Positions 11,745 through 23,835 of a DNA stretch of 64,000 bases are shown piece after piece. This DNA is from Mariannaea sp. PMI_226 (taxonomy: Eukaryota; Ascomycota; Sordariomycetes; Hypocreales; Nectriaceae). The position numbers and the translations under genes were made by a program. Where the stretch lies: assembly GCA_024336345.1 (NCBI GenBank), contig JANFOG010000003.1:1122501-1186500 (forward strand), given 5' to 3'. Position 1 is the stretch's first letter; each line of letters opens with the position of its first letter. A model generated the notes under the pieces. It saw nothing but the letters and a program-made list of their open reading frames with translations, did no database searches and was not told the DNA's origin.

Positions 11745-13565
11745 ATGCTACGCGGAACAGACGACGACATGGCGGACACCATGAATATTTTGGAACAGGC
11801 TCTTGCAGTCATTCGAAATGCTAGTCTTCAGTACCCAGACGAACAACTTCTCGAATGCTTCTTGCAAGATTCGATAGACTCTGCAACTGCCGCTCGCTAT
11901 CTGCTTCAACGATGCTCCGCTGGAAGAAATGACCTTGGTTTGATACCGCTGCTGTCCGATTGGAAACAATTGATCGCTTCTTGTATGGGCTATCAGATTA
12001 ATCCCACACAAGCGCCGTGCTCACAATAAAAGTCAGGTACGAGTTCCCGCCCCACCGAAGGCCTGACAGAGACGTTATCGCCAATATCAAAAGAAGGGAT
12101 GGCGGCAAGTGTTGCATCACCGGCTTGAAAAGCTCCTTCATTGATCCGCTGGTCGTCACTCCTATACTTCCAATGACCAGGGCAGTCAAGAAAGTAGGTA
12201 CAGCTTTCTTCGTCCTTGTCTTAATCTGGTTCCAGCTAAGCAGATACTGGTTTAGTCTTTGCATGAAATGCTTAGTGTCTACATCGGTCCCGGATTGCAG
12301 CAGCGAATACTCTCCAATGACGCTTCTCTGAATGATCACCAGAATCATTGGCTTGTCCGCAAATCTGCGGCAATGGCGTTGTCGCAAGGTTTTTTTCAGT
12401 TCATATTCAGCAAAGGCTCTGATGTGAGTATCTGACTGCCTCTCGTGGCATGCATACTCTCATAATAAAAGATTGTCAAGCCATTCTCGCTTACAAAGAT
12501 CCAGTATCGTATAGCTGCAGTCAGAATTGGAGGTCCAGCATGGCCTTCCATTCTAGACAATATGTCAATGCTTCAGCGTGGCTGTTTCACAGACCACTCG
12601 GCTTCTGGCATGGAAACTCCGGATGTTACATTGTTGCAAGTCATATCGCAATTTGCAAAACCCATACGGTGGAGATTGCAGATAAACAGCCACTACCAGC
12701 CACCAACATGCGATCCTCCTCACTTTGGCGCCTCCTCTCAGAGTATGCCGCTGCGACTTTCACAACAATGTGCTGCCTGGTACCAGCCACCCTCCGCATA
12801 CAAGTCTACCGCTGCTTGGGGTTCCTGGGAGCACACTTGTACGGGCCATCCTCCAGCTTAAAGGTTCAACGACTTCCATTTGGTATGTATCTTAAAACAG
12901 CAAGCGCAAATGAGCACCATGGTTTGGCCAATGATTATGGTGCTTTACAGCTCATACGACGCTATAGTCATATAACTGTCCCTCGCCCATTAGACCTCGT
13001 ATCAAACACAGGCACGTCTTACCTGCTGACTTCCCGAGTTCCGGGCCTCCGTCTGGGAATGTGCATTGATACACTTAGTGAGAACGAGGTATATACATTG
13101 GTTTGTGACTTGCAGAGATGTCTTGGGGAGCTGCGGATGATACCAAAGGACGTCAACCCAAATTATGCCATCAGCAATACCCTCGGTAAGCCGTGTTATG
13201 ATTACCGAATTATCGCGGGTTTAGACTATGACGAGGAGCAGGGAGATTTCATTGGACCATTCGTGGACGAGGAGGAGTTTAACAAGATCCTCCAAATTGG
13301 CGCATTGCCTAGTGTTTCTCATTGCAGTGGACATCAAATCGTCTTCACACACGCAGATTTGAATATGCGAAACGTCCTCATCCATAACGGCAGGCTTTCA
13401 GGGATCGTGGACTGGGAAAACTCAGGATGGTTTCCGGAGTATTGGGATTATACCAAGGCGTATTATATCACCAAGCTCCAGAAGCGGTGGTTAAAGATTA
13501 TCGATGAAGTCTTTAAACAGTTTGGAGATTTTGAGAGTGAACTAGCAACCGAACGCCAGCTCTAG
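11745..13565 (+). CDS. HNH-like plus APH-type phosphotransferase fusion, with a frameshift
   Basis: Four exons fit: 11745-12016, 12070-12193, 12256-12423 and 12505-13565. The second carries an HNH_2-like start (IANIKRRDGGKCCITG), but the stretch where an AHIVP-like motif is usual reads VTPILP, so the histidine is missing. The third ends in NHWLVRKSAAMALSQGFF, typical of this fungal architecture. The last holds an aminoglycoside-phosphotransferase-like domain with VQRLPFGMYLK, the catalytic HADLNMRNVLI and the metal site IVDWENSG. In exon 4 the frame must change near 12668-12672: the first part (RIAAVRIGGPAW, METPD, FAKPIRW) and the second part (from VEIADK on) are in different frames, and no plausible intron lies between. 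One base or four bases appear lost, so it may be a pseudogene or contain a consensus error. Substrate is unknown. Confidence 0.65.
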
Positions 13566-13908
13566 GAGTACTATTTCTAAATTCTTATGGCGAATGTGCT
13601 CTTTTATTTGGGCTTTTAAGACCCTTAGGATATAACGATACAGGTATAGCTAAAGTAGAGCAGGTCTCTTGCTTGAGGACATGGACGACTATTTTCTCGT
13701 GATACTACCTCGTCTTGAGACGGGGCTGCACACGGCCATTGTGCATCAGATCCATCATCAGCGTAAGCCACCAGATTTAGAAGGCGATATCCAAATGAAG
13801 GAAGATGATGTTCATCGCCTCAGGGATGTTCCCGATGATCCGGTTGCATTGGAACAACGACGTGGAAAAGAAAATGCTGGGTTCTATTGGTGCTGGGATT
13901 CCACACGA
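13566..13908. other. short convergent intergenic
   Basis: Shared 3' flank of the HNH-APH fusion gene and the leftward SRPK-like kinase. No feature was seen beyond T-rich segments that could serve 3' end formation. Confidence 0.4.
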
Positions 13909-15559
13909 TTACTCATCTTCACTCTGAGCAATGTCTCTCTTGCCTCTCAACCAAGGATGGAAGTAAGCTTCCAGGGTGGTGAGGCGGTCTTCAGGAAGCC
14001 AGGTGAGGACGCACTGGAGGAAGTTGAGGAACATTTCCTTGTCTTGTCCTGACAAAGTGCTGGAAAGAGACTCAAGTTTCTTCTCAGATGGCAAAGGGAC
14101 GTGATCAAGCCATTGACCTAGCGCAAGCAAAATCCTCAGTTTAGAACGCGTTGGGACGGACTGGAGCATTGATAGGGACAATTTTCAGGCTTGCTTCCTG
14201 TCCTGACACTCACCATCTTCATTCCAGTATCTGCGTGTTTTCTCCGCCCTCCTTAGAAATTCAGGCGGTGGTGGACCAAGAAGGGCCGTCATAGCTGCAA
14301 GGTGGTGGGCGTCGTTCTGCTCCTCAGATTCGTGGTCGTAAACACGGAAGAGACTTTCCTTTTCAAGAAGATCCCAGGCCTAAGGCGCAAAAAACCGAAC
14401 CGTATCGGAAAAGAGAATCATAGTGGGGTAGGGGTTTCTCATACGAGGAGTCCCACGCTCCAGACATCCACAGCATTTCCCCAGGTCATCCCGAGAATAA
14501 CTTCAGGTGCTCGATATGGTATCGGCATGGCGTTCCCGCGATGCACCCTACCGATGCGTGCCTGCCCTAAGTCGCAGATAGTGAGCGGGCCGGCACCTCC
14601 CAACATATACTGAGAGACGTAAATGATGGTATCGCCGACCTGCTTTCGTGCTGATGGCTTGTGCATCTCGTTCTCTTCCACCGTGGAGAGAACCGAGTCG
14701 TCCGTAATAGCAATAAGCAGATTATCTGAATGAAGGTCTTGTTATTAATTGGTTAGATAAAAGCGAGTTCGACGGGCCGATAATTGTGCTAGTTGAGGGG
14801 GATAGGCTTAGATTGCTTACCTGTGTGGATTACGTCCGCTTCATGGAGGAAGTTCAGTCCTAATAACACTTGGCCGAGAGCGGTTGTGACGAGACTCTGC
14901 TGGAAGATTTTATTTTTTTGTAGCTCCTGTAGAGTTCTGAGACTCATGCCTAGAGGTGTCATGACGAAAACGTCGTGTTCGCCATTAGGGCCTTGCAGCT
15001 TGAAAGAATCTTGGAATTGTCGCACATATTCCTGGCCAGGGTGGTCATCCATGTTGGTGCCAGATAAGTGACGATAAACCTTTAGCTTCTGGTGATGTTT
15101 TTTCAGAGTGTTGATATGAACCTTGAGCGTCCAGTACGTTTGGTCTCTGAGCAGAAGTGCCAGGCAGTTGGTAAATATAGCTTTTCGTTTAAAAAATCAA
15201 AGTACTAAAGCTTACCTGAGATCCCTAGAGAGCCACAAGGTCGAACCTGTACCATAGCCCAGCTTTGCTACTACCTGATAGCGATCTTGAAGGACCTCAC
15301 CGATCCGCATGGGATAGTAATCCTCCCGCTTGTAGAAGGGTAGTCTCTCCTCCTCAAGCCTTTGAGATGGGTCTATGACCTCGAATCCGCTGGATGGAAA
15401 CTGGCGAGGCCGCAACGGTGTTGACGGACTGGAGAATTTTCGCGAGTCCATGACGGATCGGAATATCGTCGGACGAGGCAAATTGACAGACAGCTGTGAC
15501 GAACGAAAGAACTGTCTCGTGAACATTGGTTGCAAGGAGACCTTAAAGCGATGGGTCAT
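13909..15559 (-). CDS. SRPK-like serine/threonine protein kinase (445 aa)
   Basis: Five exons on the minus strand close in phase: 15559-15216, 15146-14821, 14737-14445, 14379-14214 and 14117-13909. The N-terminus is basic and Ser/Pro-rich. Around residue 75 comes [17 protein letters not shown], the entry signature of SRPK-like fungal kinases, then a glycine loop ([11 protein letters not shown]), YWTLKV with the ATP-site lysine, the catalytic loop [12 protein letters not shown] in place of HRD-x4-N, CDLGQA in place of [13 protein letters not shown] and DVWSVG. The last exon has [13 protein letters not shown], close to the kinase C-lobe end. The family phosphorylates serine/arginine-rich proteins; this divergent copy may have another substrate. 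All catalytic residues appear present. The basic start could be mitochondrial, but this is uncertain. Confidence 0.85.
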
Positions 15560-17746
15560 GTTTGGGTAAGAGCTTTTGGGTCTTATCAGAAGTCAGCCCA
15601 GGCGATGCACGTCAATTTAGTGCCAACCGTGTCCTCGTTGTCCAACACATGCTGATTGCGTAAGGCTGTATCATAGCCCCGCTTACTACTCATGTGCGGC
15701 TTGTGTAAGACATAGCTCCGGAACATACTGTGCAAAGCAAGTCCTGTTAGAATAGGGAATCCGACCCTCAAGGTGGCTGGGAATCATTAGGACTACTGTA
15801 TATATATATCACAAGTATCCCCAATATTATAGTTTCTTAATCAAGAATCTTTACTTGCATTTATACCACCTTCTACTGTCAACAAGTCCAAGTACCTATT
15901 GGTCTCGTCTATAAGGAAATTCGCTTTGTGTAATAGATTGATGTAGGGGGTCCAGGTCAACTGTTCCTCTCCTGGTGTGGCGGTCAGTAGGTTGGGACAA
16001 CCTGTGTGTGGTTTGTGTACGTAGCGCTAGATGCCAGGCGGCAAAGGGATTCTGTTACCGCCAAGGAACCTAGTTATAGCCCTAGCTACTGACTAGGAGG
16101 TAGTTTTGGAATTTTGGGAGATTTACAATACATCATCTCAAGCGCTAGGTGCCTACGTTTTAGAATGGTATGGCGCCACATCCTTGTCTTCATAGCTTAC
16201 AAGGAGCCGCAGTGGCAGATAAAGCCCGATGAGAGGCCTCACCCTTTTGCGTATCGAACATATTACTAACCATCAGTCATTTGGCAGAGAGGAAGCCCAC
16301 CCGACTAGCCTAACGAAATGGTCAGGCGCCTTGACAATATGGATTGGGCATCTTCTATTCCTCTGATTTGGTGAGATTTATTTATTCGGACGTGGTACAA
16401 CCTTATTGACGGTAGGAGGCTATACGAACGAGTCCGTACCGCAAAGCTCTCTCTTTGCTACGTATAGCCTACGACACCGGCGAACAAGAGAAGCTCGTCA
16501 AAATACTAGACATCAAGATATCCATCAGCATCTTGGGACTGCACCGTTTATTTCCCTTTAAAATCAGCCATGCATCCACTTACATCAGCTATTGTAAATC
16601 AAGGCACTCAATATGTATGTATCTAGCGGTTGTGGTTGCCTAGTGCATGCAACAGTCAAGGACTGAAGGCTAGCAATAGAGGCCTGTAGATCACCAAAGA
16701 AATACGGCTAAGAATCGAACTACATTGATACCTAGCTCACTCGACTCGCAATGCACACTGTTTTTATTCGATTCGCACGCTATTATATGCTGAATGAGAC
16801 GACAAGCATAAGATGTCACTCTAGACTCGCTAATCACAATGTCTCCGACTCATCGTTACCCTATATGCCGCTCAACCTCGACTACCAGCTCTGTTCCCCC
16901 AACTGGAAGATGTCGATGATTGCGGAGAGGTTTTGGAAGATTACACCGGTCGCTGCGTCATTCTTTATAAAAACTGCTACATAACTAAGTACGCACTCAT
17001 ACTAATCTTGTGGAGGAGTTGAAATGCTCTTTGTTCGCGAAAAGACCGTTATTGTCATGCCGGAAGTTTTGCTCTCTATACTAGGGGCTTTATAAGGGAA
17101 GAAATCGTTGATTATATCATTATGGAAAATGCCATTGGCAAGGGACTTGATACCATCTAGATACAGTTGAGATCAGGTGAGAAAACCCAGCCCTAAAGCA
17201 AACTACGGGATTATCTTCAATTTGCATAACCTTCACCACCTGGACACTTTGGATGTATTGGGAAAAAAATCAGTTGAAGAGTCTCTATTCTGGACTTCGC
17301 CATAAAGCGATATTTAGGACGGAATGAGCAGTGGGCCATTCATGTTTGAATCTCAGTTGAACGATGCTGTCTTTCAAATGATTTTTGCAACTGGGCTGAA
17401 GCAAAAGGCTCAATATTAATGGCATGTGCATCCATTCGTTCTTCATGATCACCAACAGGTATATTCTCTTGGAGATCTGCAGATAAGCAACTTCATAAGA
17501 GGATGGAATTGTGGTACTACGAATAGTCGACACACGGCGGGTTGGTACTGGAGTATTGAGAATAAGTGTCGGCAAATGGTCGATTGTGGCCCTTGGAAGG
17601 ATGGCTGGTAGGAGTATCTCAATGCGCATGAATGGCTTGCAATGCTTCGGTGAGAAGTTTGGTCTTGAGCAACCAGGTACAGAGCCTCGGCAGTGACCCT
17701 TTCGCCAAATCTATTTCCGTCAGAAGTATCTTTGAGCATTGGTTAG

Positions 17747-17766
17747 CTCTCTCTCTCTCTCTCTCT
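17747..17766. repeat. (CT)10 microsatellite
   Basis: Ten uninterrupted CT units in the gene-poor region upstream of the transporter's 3' end. Confidence 0.9.
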
Positions 17767-17946
17767 GGTGCAAATTCAACATCTGAAATGCCGAGAACAA
17801 GCCTCGAATTGAGAACATGTGCCTACTATGTTCCATTGCTGCCCGACCCTTCATATCGGAGTTTAGCTTCCAGAGGAGCGAACATGTGGGGGTTTCCACA
17901 CGTGTAATGTGTAGCCGCATGCCTGTGAAAGGATATTGAGTGAGTA

Positions 17947-17963
17947 ATAGTCTAGCCGACTAT
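17947..17963. repeat. small inverted repeat
   Basis: ATAGTC and GACTAT flank a 5-nt loop (TAGCC). It is perfect but short, and could be chance. Confidence 0.5.
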
Positions 17964-18090
17964 TCTATGATCAAGGATACGAGATATAGTCCGTCGTATA
18001 TCGGAGATAGCCGCGAAGGCGGTATTTCGGGGAGCCTACGATCAAGTGGAGAAGTGATCTGCAGGAAGCGATGTAAATTACCTCGGCATG

Positions 18091-18110
18091 CAGGGCCTAG
18101 CGAGGCCCTG
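18091..18110. repeat. small GC-rich inverted repeat
   Basis: CAGGGCCT and AGGCCCTG, perfect 8-bp arms with a 4-nt loop. It would form a stable hairpin in RNA. No neighbouring coding frame explains it. Confidence 0.6.
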
Positions 18111-18467
18111 GGGATGTGAGAAAGCCATACAAACCTCTGGACCCTTGCATGGTAAATATTATGGCTACTAGATATACAAGTTGTTAGTGTTGAATGCTTC
18201 TAATGGGTGTAAAGACATTCCCGAGTTGTTAGCTTGCAAAGTGAGTAACGGCAGTTAGCCAGCAGCAGCAATGAAACTATGAAGATACCCTCCATGTCAA
18301 TACGTGCACGCTCCTTAGTTCGGGGAAACAAAGACGATAAAGCAAAGAAAAAGAAGCACCAACAACTGAAATTTCTAATTTTATGTTTCATATCGAGAAA
18401 GTAGCGTATTTTATCTATTATAGGACAATTTGCACATACACCTAACGCGATGTTCGGGAGTCACACT

Positions 18468-19964
18468 TTAGAACAGCGCCGGCTTCCACCCACCAGCAAC
18501 GCCCCGAGCGACACAAAAGACAACACAGGAGGCCAGATAAAATCCTCCTGCAAAAATAATGAGATTTTGATATGGGTCAGCACCCTCCTTTTCCAAAAGG
18601 GCTCCAGCGATGGGAATTCCGATCAGGGCACCAAAACTGGCGATAAAGTATGCAATACCGTTAGATTTTCCGTAGTCCTCAATCCGACACACCTTTGATA
18701 TGCAGACTGGTGACAAGCTGATAGCTGCCCCTGACCAGAATCCAAAAAGCACAGTGAATGACATGACTTTCTCTTCACTCCCGTCCGTTGTAAACCAGAG
18801 GCCCAAGATCAAGGCTGCGCATACCATGGCCGCAACGCACATGGTATTGAACGCCCCAAATCGATCAGCCGTGTAGCCCGGCAGAATTCGGCCTGGTATA
18901 GCTCCTACATTTAGCAAGATATTGAGAAGGTAGGCTTTGTCAGGGCTTATTCCATAGGAAATAGCATATGATGATATGTATGAGTAAGGAATGAAAACCG
19001 CAAACTCGATAAAGAAGATTGCCAAGACAGTCACACCGAACTTGGTTTCCTTAAGGAGCTTGAAGTCGATCGAGACCTTGGCTGCTTTGTTGTTAGGCAA
19101 TCGTTTTCTCAAACATATGCTTGCAATAACAAAGAGAGCGGCAGATATGAAGGCAATGATACGAATCGCCCAAGGGAAACCAAGACGAGGTGCAAGATAC
19201 AGGACGAGAAGGGGGAAGATGACGCCACCCAGCCCGCCTGCTGTGCATGCTACACCAGTTGCAAAGGCGCGACGCTTGTAAAACCAATGGCCAATGGCGG
19301 ATATGGCCGGATTGAAAAGCAGTGACGCAGATATGCCGCCGCACAGCCCAAACGCTAAGAGGAACTGGTAATATTCTGCACATGGATTAGCTTGTGTGAT
19401 GGTGAGACAGGGAACCGTCAGCGGCGAACTTACCCTTAGATAGACTCAAGAAGATAAGAGATGCAACAAGGCCAATGGAACCGGGGATGATCAAAATCTT
19501 GATGTCATGAGCATCAAAAATAGGGCCTGCAGCGTATGTTGTAAGCCATATGTGATACTTAGAATAGAACATGCACCTAGTGGCTTGGGGGTAAAAAACA
19601 CTAACCAACTTGTCCACCACAAGCCGTGATGCAGAAGGCGTAGCAGCTGAAGATCCACCCCAACTGGCTTTCGGATATTCCGTGGAGTTCGTGTTCTGAA
19701 ACCCAAGCTTGCAGCACAGCTATTGTGTTGAGAAGGCCTAAAGGAGGTAACATGGCACACCACGCGCCGAGCACAACCAACCAGGCTTGTAGCCCTCCAT
19801 CCGGATAATCGAGGTCATCGCTCGAGATGTCAACTTGAAACTGTCCATCAGAGGTTTGATCATGTGAGTAGATAGAGACGAAGTTAAAATGTGAACTCAC
19901 CTTGCTCAATTGCAAGTGGTTCAGCCTGGCGAAACGCCTCGGGCTTGTCAGCAGAATCCGCCAT
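18468..19964 (-). CDS. MFS transporter, monocarboxylate-transporter type (430 aa)
   Basis: Four exons on the minus strand close in phase: 19964-19901, 19833-19606, 19526-19434 and 19375-18468. The short hydrophilic N-terminus is followed by VDISSDDLDYPDGGLQAWLVV, the DGG-x-AW entry typical of fungal monocarboxylate-type MFS proteins. Hydrophobic segments suggest about 12 membrane spans, with FGLCGGISASLLFNPAI, WFYKRRAFATG between the halves' early helices, and GRILPGYTADRFG in the second half. The family moves carboxylates or related small molecules across the plasma membrane, usually with protons; the substrate cannot be read from sequence. Neighbours give no clear pathway. All exons are intact and I see no missing helix. 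Confidence 0.88.
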
Positions 19965-22547
19965 CGTCGACTTCGTGTTAGTTGTCTGAATCGCTCCTAC
20001 AAAGGTCTCGTAGCCCTCCTTGATAACCCCAGTGTTGACGACAGCCTATGCATCGAGTAGCCCAGTTGTCTCAGCCGGTCAGACCTTGTTTCGGATATGT
20101 CCGCATGTAGAACTTGAAGTGAAAAGGTTTTACGCACTTGAATGGGACTCGGGGCCAAATTGGGAAGCCCAAGTGGAGACAAAACTTGGGGATCGTCGAG
20201 AGAACGGCAGTGGACTTGGATGATGACTAAAAGCTGTGGATAACATCACCAGACTAGGCATGGCATATATCATGGAGAATGATGGAATTACAAACTGGAT
20301 ATCGCTGCGCATGATTTTGCAGTTCCTATAGACTGCGGTAAACCGATCGATGGCTTGGTGAAATCTCCCCTGAACTATCGCAACCTGAGGCTTGTTTCTG
20401 TTCCTGTGTCTTGGCTGTGGCTGTGGCTGGTCAACAAATCCTTTAGTCGATGTGCTCTGGCTGCCCCTTTCCATTGAAGTGCCCGTACCTGCATATCTTC
20501 AACATATTAGACGAACGAGAATGAGAAATGTATGTGGATGTTTTCTTTGGCGCATTGTGTGGGAGCTTTCTGACAGTTCTTGGGGCGGCATGGTCTGTCT
20601 CAGCCTTCTCCCAAGGGCGATGGCGCTAGCAAAACGATAAACTGTTCTCCACCAAAAACGCCATCGCAAAAATGAACTCCCTGTGATCAGAAGTCGTGAC
20701 AACCTAGCAATGTATGATAGGGGTTCTTTGTAAGAAAAATGGCTAGAAAACCTGGAGGTTTCTGTAAATTTTTATCCTAGGTTGTCACTAAGGCTAGAGA
20801 CAATGTATTCACTCCAACCTCGAAGTGAACACTCAACAAAGCTGGTATATGAGGAGATCATCCGCTGCTCAAGGCTGTTTGTGAAGGCATCACTCGCCTA
20901 GCGAAGGAGACGCATCGCCCTCGTCAAGCGGGGTCAGGGGGCTGCGTAGTATTCAAAGTATTGTGAGGCCTGAGCTAAATTTACCAACGGAACATGTCCC
21001 TGCAAGCTTCCGCCCTTGGCTGTCCATCATGTGAAGGTACACAAGGGGGGCGTCGCATGACCCTGTTCGTGTCTGATGAGAAATGGCAGTAAGCACACCA
21101 ACAGCGTCTTACTTGCTTTTCGACCAAGTAGTATGAATCGAGCAATTTCCCCGAGATGTCCCAGTTCTGTCACTACATGACCTGGATTGGTTTAATATCT
21201 ACCCGGCTGCTATTGCCATCGGAGCCGAAGAGGGGGTAGAATGGACGGCCCAAAACTTTTCCTCCGCAACTAGCTTGGCGGAAGTTCAGCTCGCTCCAGG
21301 GATCTATCGGGCTATATCTATCCAGGAATACACCGTGCCATCCATGAATTTTGTTGGCGAGATAGCTTCATTTCCAGGCCTTTTTTTTATTTTTATTTCT
21401 TTATTTTTCTATTTTTTTTTATTAGCGGGCATGACAGGTAGCCTATTGAACAAGCACCAGATAGTGCCGGTGCTGAGACAAGCGTGACGATCTGAATTAT
21501 ATCTAGTCTACCGAAGCAAGTCAGCAACTAACCTTAGCGCTTGCGGGGCATGCTATTGGAAATATAAATGAACCTCGAGAGTTGCATTTGCCAGTAAAGG
21601 TGAGTGCTAACCAAGATAGATCGTATTTGATTCGCATTCGCTTTCTGAAGCTGCTTCAGTGGTTAGGCGAAGGTGGTGGAAAACGGCTGCCGGCTTGGTT
21701 TAGCCACCCGCCCTACCCCGCAATATCTGCTCCTGTTGGCACACTTTTGTGGAGGCATCCATACGCCCTGGTCTACTATGGGACTAACAAGCTCTCACAG
21801 ACCAACCCCGTTGCATGCACAGCTTAATTGCCCCCCTTCCCACCAAAATGGCCACCAAAATGGGTCTGCCCACCTGGGCTGCTGCTCTCACGGGAAGATG
21901 ACCCGCCTTGAATTTGTCGGGTGGTTCGGGGTCTCTTGCCCGAATAAACTGGTAGAGTGCCTGGTAGAAGGTCATTGGCGTCAGCAAGGTCTGCCGGTAT
22001 CCGATCTGGATACGTGCCAAAACAAGAGTTTCTTGCCTCAGATTGAAGAATGGAGACTGCGTAGCAGGAGCAGCAGCAGCATCAGCAGCAGCAGCATCAG
22101 CAGCAGAGAGGCTAGAGGTTCGGTAAAGTACTGCCCAAATCAACCCACACCCTCCAGATCACTCCTTATTATTTGCTGCGTGGCGACCACGGGCCCAACC
22201 TTTGTGTTACTACCGATACGATATCTCGATGTCAGACCCTCACATCCACAGGGCTGCCAGCTCGTTGCATGAATGAATATTGAATCACCTCAATTTCAAT
22301 CATTGCTTTTTCCTCTGCGAAATACTGTTCATTTTGTGCTAGTTGCTTTTGGCAGGTACCTTACCTAACATTTAAATGACATTTTCTTTACCAGATTTGA
22401 TTGGTCACATTCGTAGTACGTACTTTATGTTGATCCAACATTACCTGCCATCGTACGATGGGGACAAATTGCTCCAAAACCTCTCACCGACACCTTCAAA
22501 AACGCGAGGGACAAATGCTCAAAAATTGAAATAATCCCCATCTCCCA
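19965..22547. other. intergenic between divergent transporter and dehydrogenase genes
   Basis: About 2.6 kb with no recognised gene. It includes a T-rich tract near 21381-21421 and an interrupted CAG repeat at 22071-22106. Open frames across the CAG repeat translate to a serine run and look artefactual. Confidence 0.4.
22071..22106. repeat. interrupted CAG trinucleotide repeat
   Basis: CAG units broken by single CATCAG variants. It lies in noncoding sequence about 440 bp upstream of the dehydrogenase start. Confidence 0.8.
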
Positions 22548-23835
22548 ATGGCCAATTCCAACGTGTATATTGCGGCCGCTGGTGCTTTCTTTGTCATTGC
22601 TCTCACTTTTGGGATTCCTCGCTTTTTCGCAGAGTATTTCCCATGGCAGAGTCTGTCGAAACAGCGCACTGGCAGACCTACCGTCACCACCAAGTCGTAT
22701 AAAGGCAGGACTGCCCTGATCACTGGCGCGAATGGTGCATTTGGCTCGAGAGCTGCCAAACTTTTCGCCCATCGCGATGTCGAGACTCTTGTTCTGGTTG
22801 ATGTCAGGGACTGCGGAGATGTCAAGCAGCAAATCGAGGCGGAGCTCAGCGATCTGGGCAAAACCAAGCCCAATATTCTAGTTTGGCAGGCCGACCTCAT
22901 GACATTTGCAGGCTGTCAAGAACTAGCAAACAAAGCACGAGAGCTCAAGCACCTGGATCATGTGTTGATGACTGCTGGAATTCTGGCATTCAATCGCCGC
23001 GAGTCGCCTGAGGGCTGGGAAACTTGTGAGGACACCCCCCTCCCCCCCCCCTTTTTTCTTATCGCCAGAACAAAACCTTCACTGCTTGAAGATTCTAACA
23101 ATTTGATTGTATCATGGCAGCGATCCAAGTGAACTTCCTTTCTGGTGCACTAATCTCACTCCTTCTCTTGCCACTGCTTAAATCCTCCCCAGCCAATCCT
23201 TCTCCTCCTGTTCTCACCTTCGTCACTACCTTTGGCATTTACCCCTCCTCCTTTACCATGGGTATGCCTAGACGTGGCTCTTATCTCAAACACCTCAGCA
23301 ACAATAAGGATGGTATGCAGCAAGCGCACCAGTACGGCCGTTCGAAAGCCCTCCTTCTGTACTTTGCCCGTGAGCTTGCTAGCAGAGTATCGGCCGCTGG
23401 AGCTACGGGTACAGGCATAGGCAAAGTGACAATTAACAGCGCTGATCCTGGTTCTGCTTGGACTCCACTCACGAATCCAAACCAAGATAAATTAATCCCG
23501 AGACTGATTATGAACTTTGGGGCGAGAGCTCCAGAAATCTGTGCTACTGCCCTGGTCAATGGAGTTTCGGCGTCAGCGGACGCGCATGGGAAGATTATGC
23601 AAGATTTTGATACTGCACCGTAAGTTTCTTATATAATTCGACCGTGAGAAATATCATTAAGCGATAAAATTACTGACAATTACACCGAAGCTATCCTCCT
23701 TTCATGGAGAGAAAGAGTGGTCGTACTGCTCAGCAGCGGGTTTGGCAGGAGGCTCGAGAGGAGTTTGAGGCAAAGGTCCCAGAGGTCAAGGCTATCTATG
23801 AAATTTTGGATCAAAATTCCGATAGGTCTACATGA
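22548..23835 (+). CDS. short-chain dehydrogenase/reductase with N-terminal membrane anchor (373 aa)
   Basis: Exons 22548-23025, 23121-23619 and 23691-23835 close in phase. Residues 7-25 are hydrophobic (YIAAAGAFFVIALTFGIPRF), likely a membrane anchor. The Rossmann fold begins with TALITGANGAFG (TG-x3-G-x-G type) at about residue 56, an acidic residue after the second strand (LVLVDVRD) suggests NAD preference, MTAGIL corresponds to the NAG motif, and YGRSK provides the catalytic Tyr and Lys. The C-terminal tail is helical. The first intron (95 nt) contains a nearly pure C tract. This pattern matches fungal retinol-dehydrogenase-like SDRs, which reduce or oxidise small lipophilic alcohols or ketones. 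The substrate is unknown. Confidence 0.88.

Larger units (their letters stand above)
15560..18467. other. gene-poor stretch of 2.9 kb
   Basis: No convincing gene. It contains a (CT)10 microsatellite at 17747-17766 and two perfect small inverted repeats at 17947-17963 and 18091-18110. Short open frames have no recognisable domain. Confidence 0.45.

Noticed and set aside
21673..22272. 199-codon open frame with a serine run upstream of the dehydrogenase
   Set aside because: Composition follows the CAG repeat; no domain, no signal peptide and no splice support.
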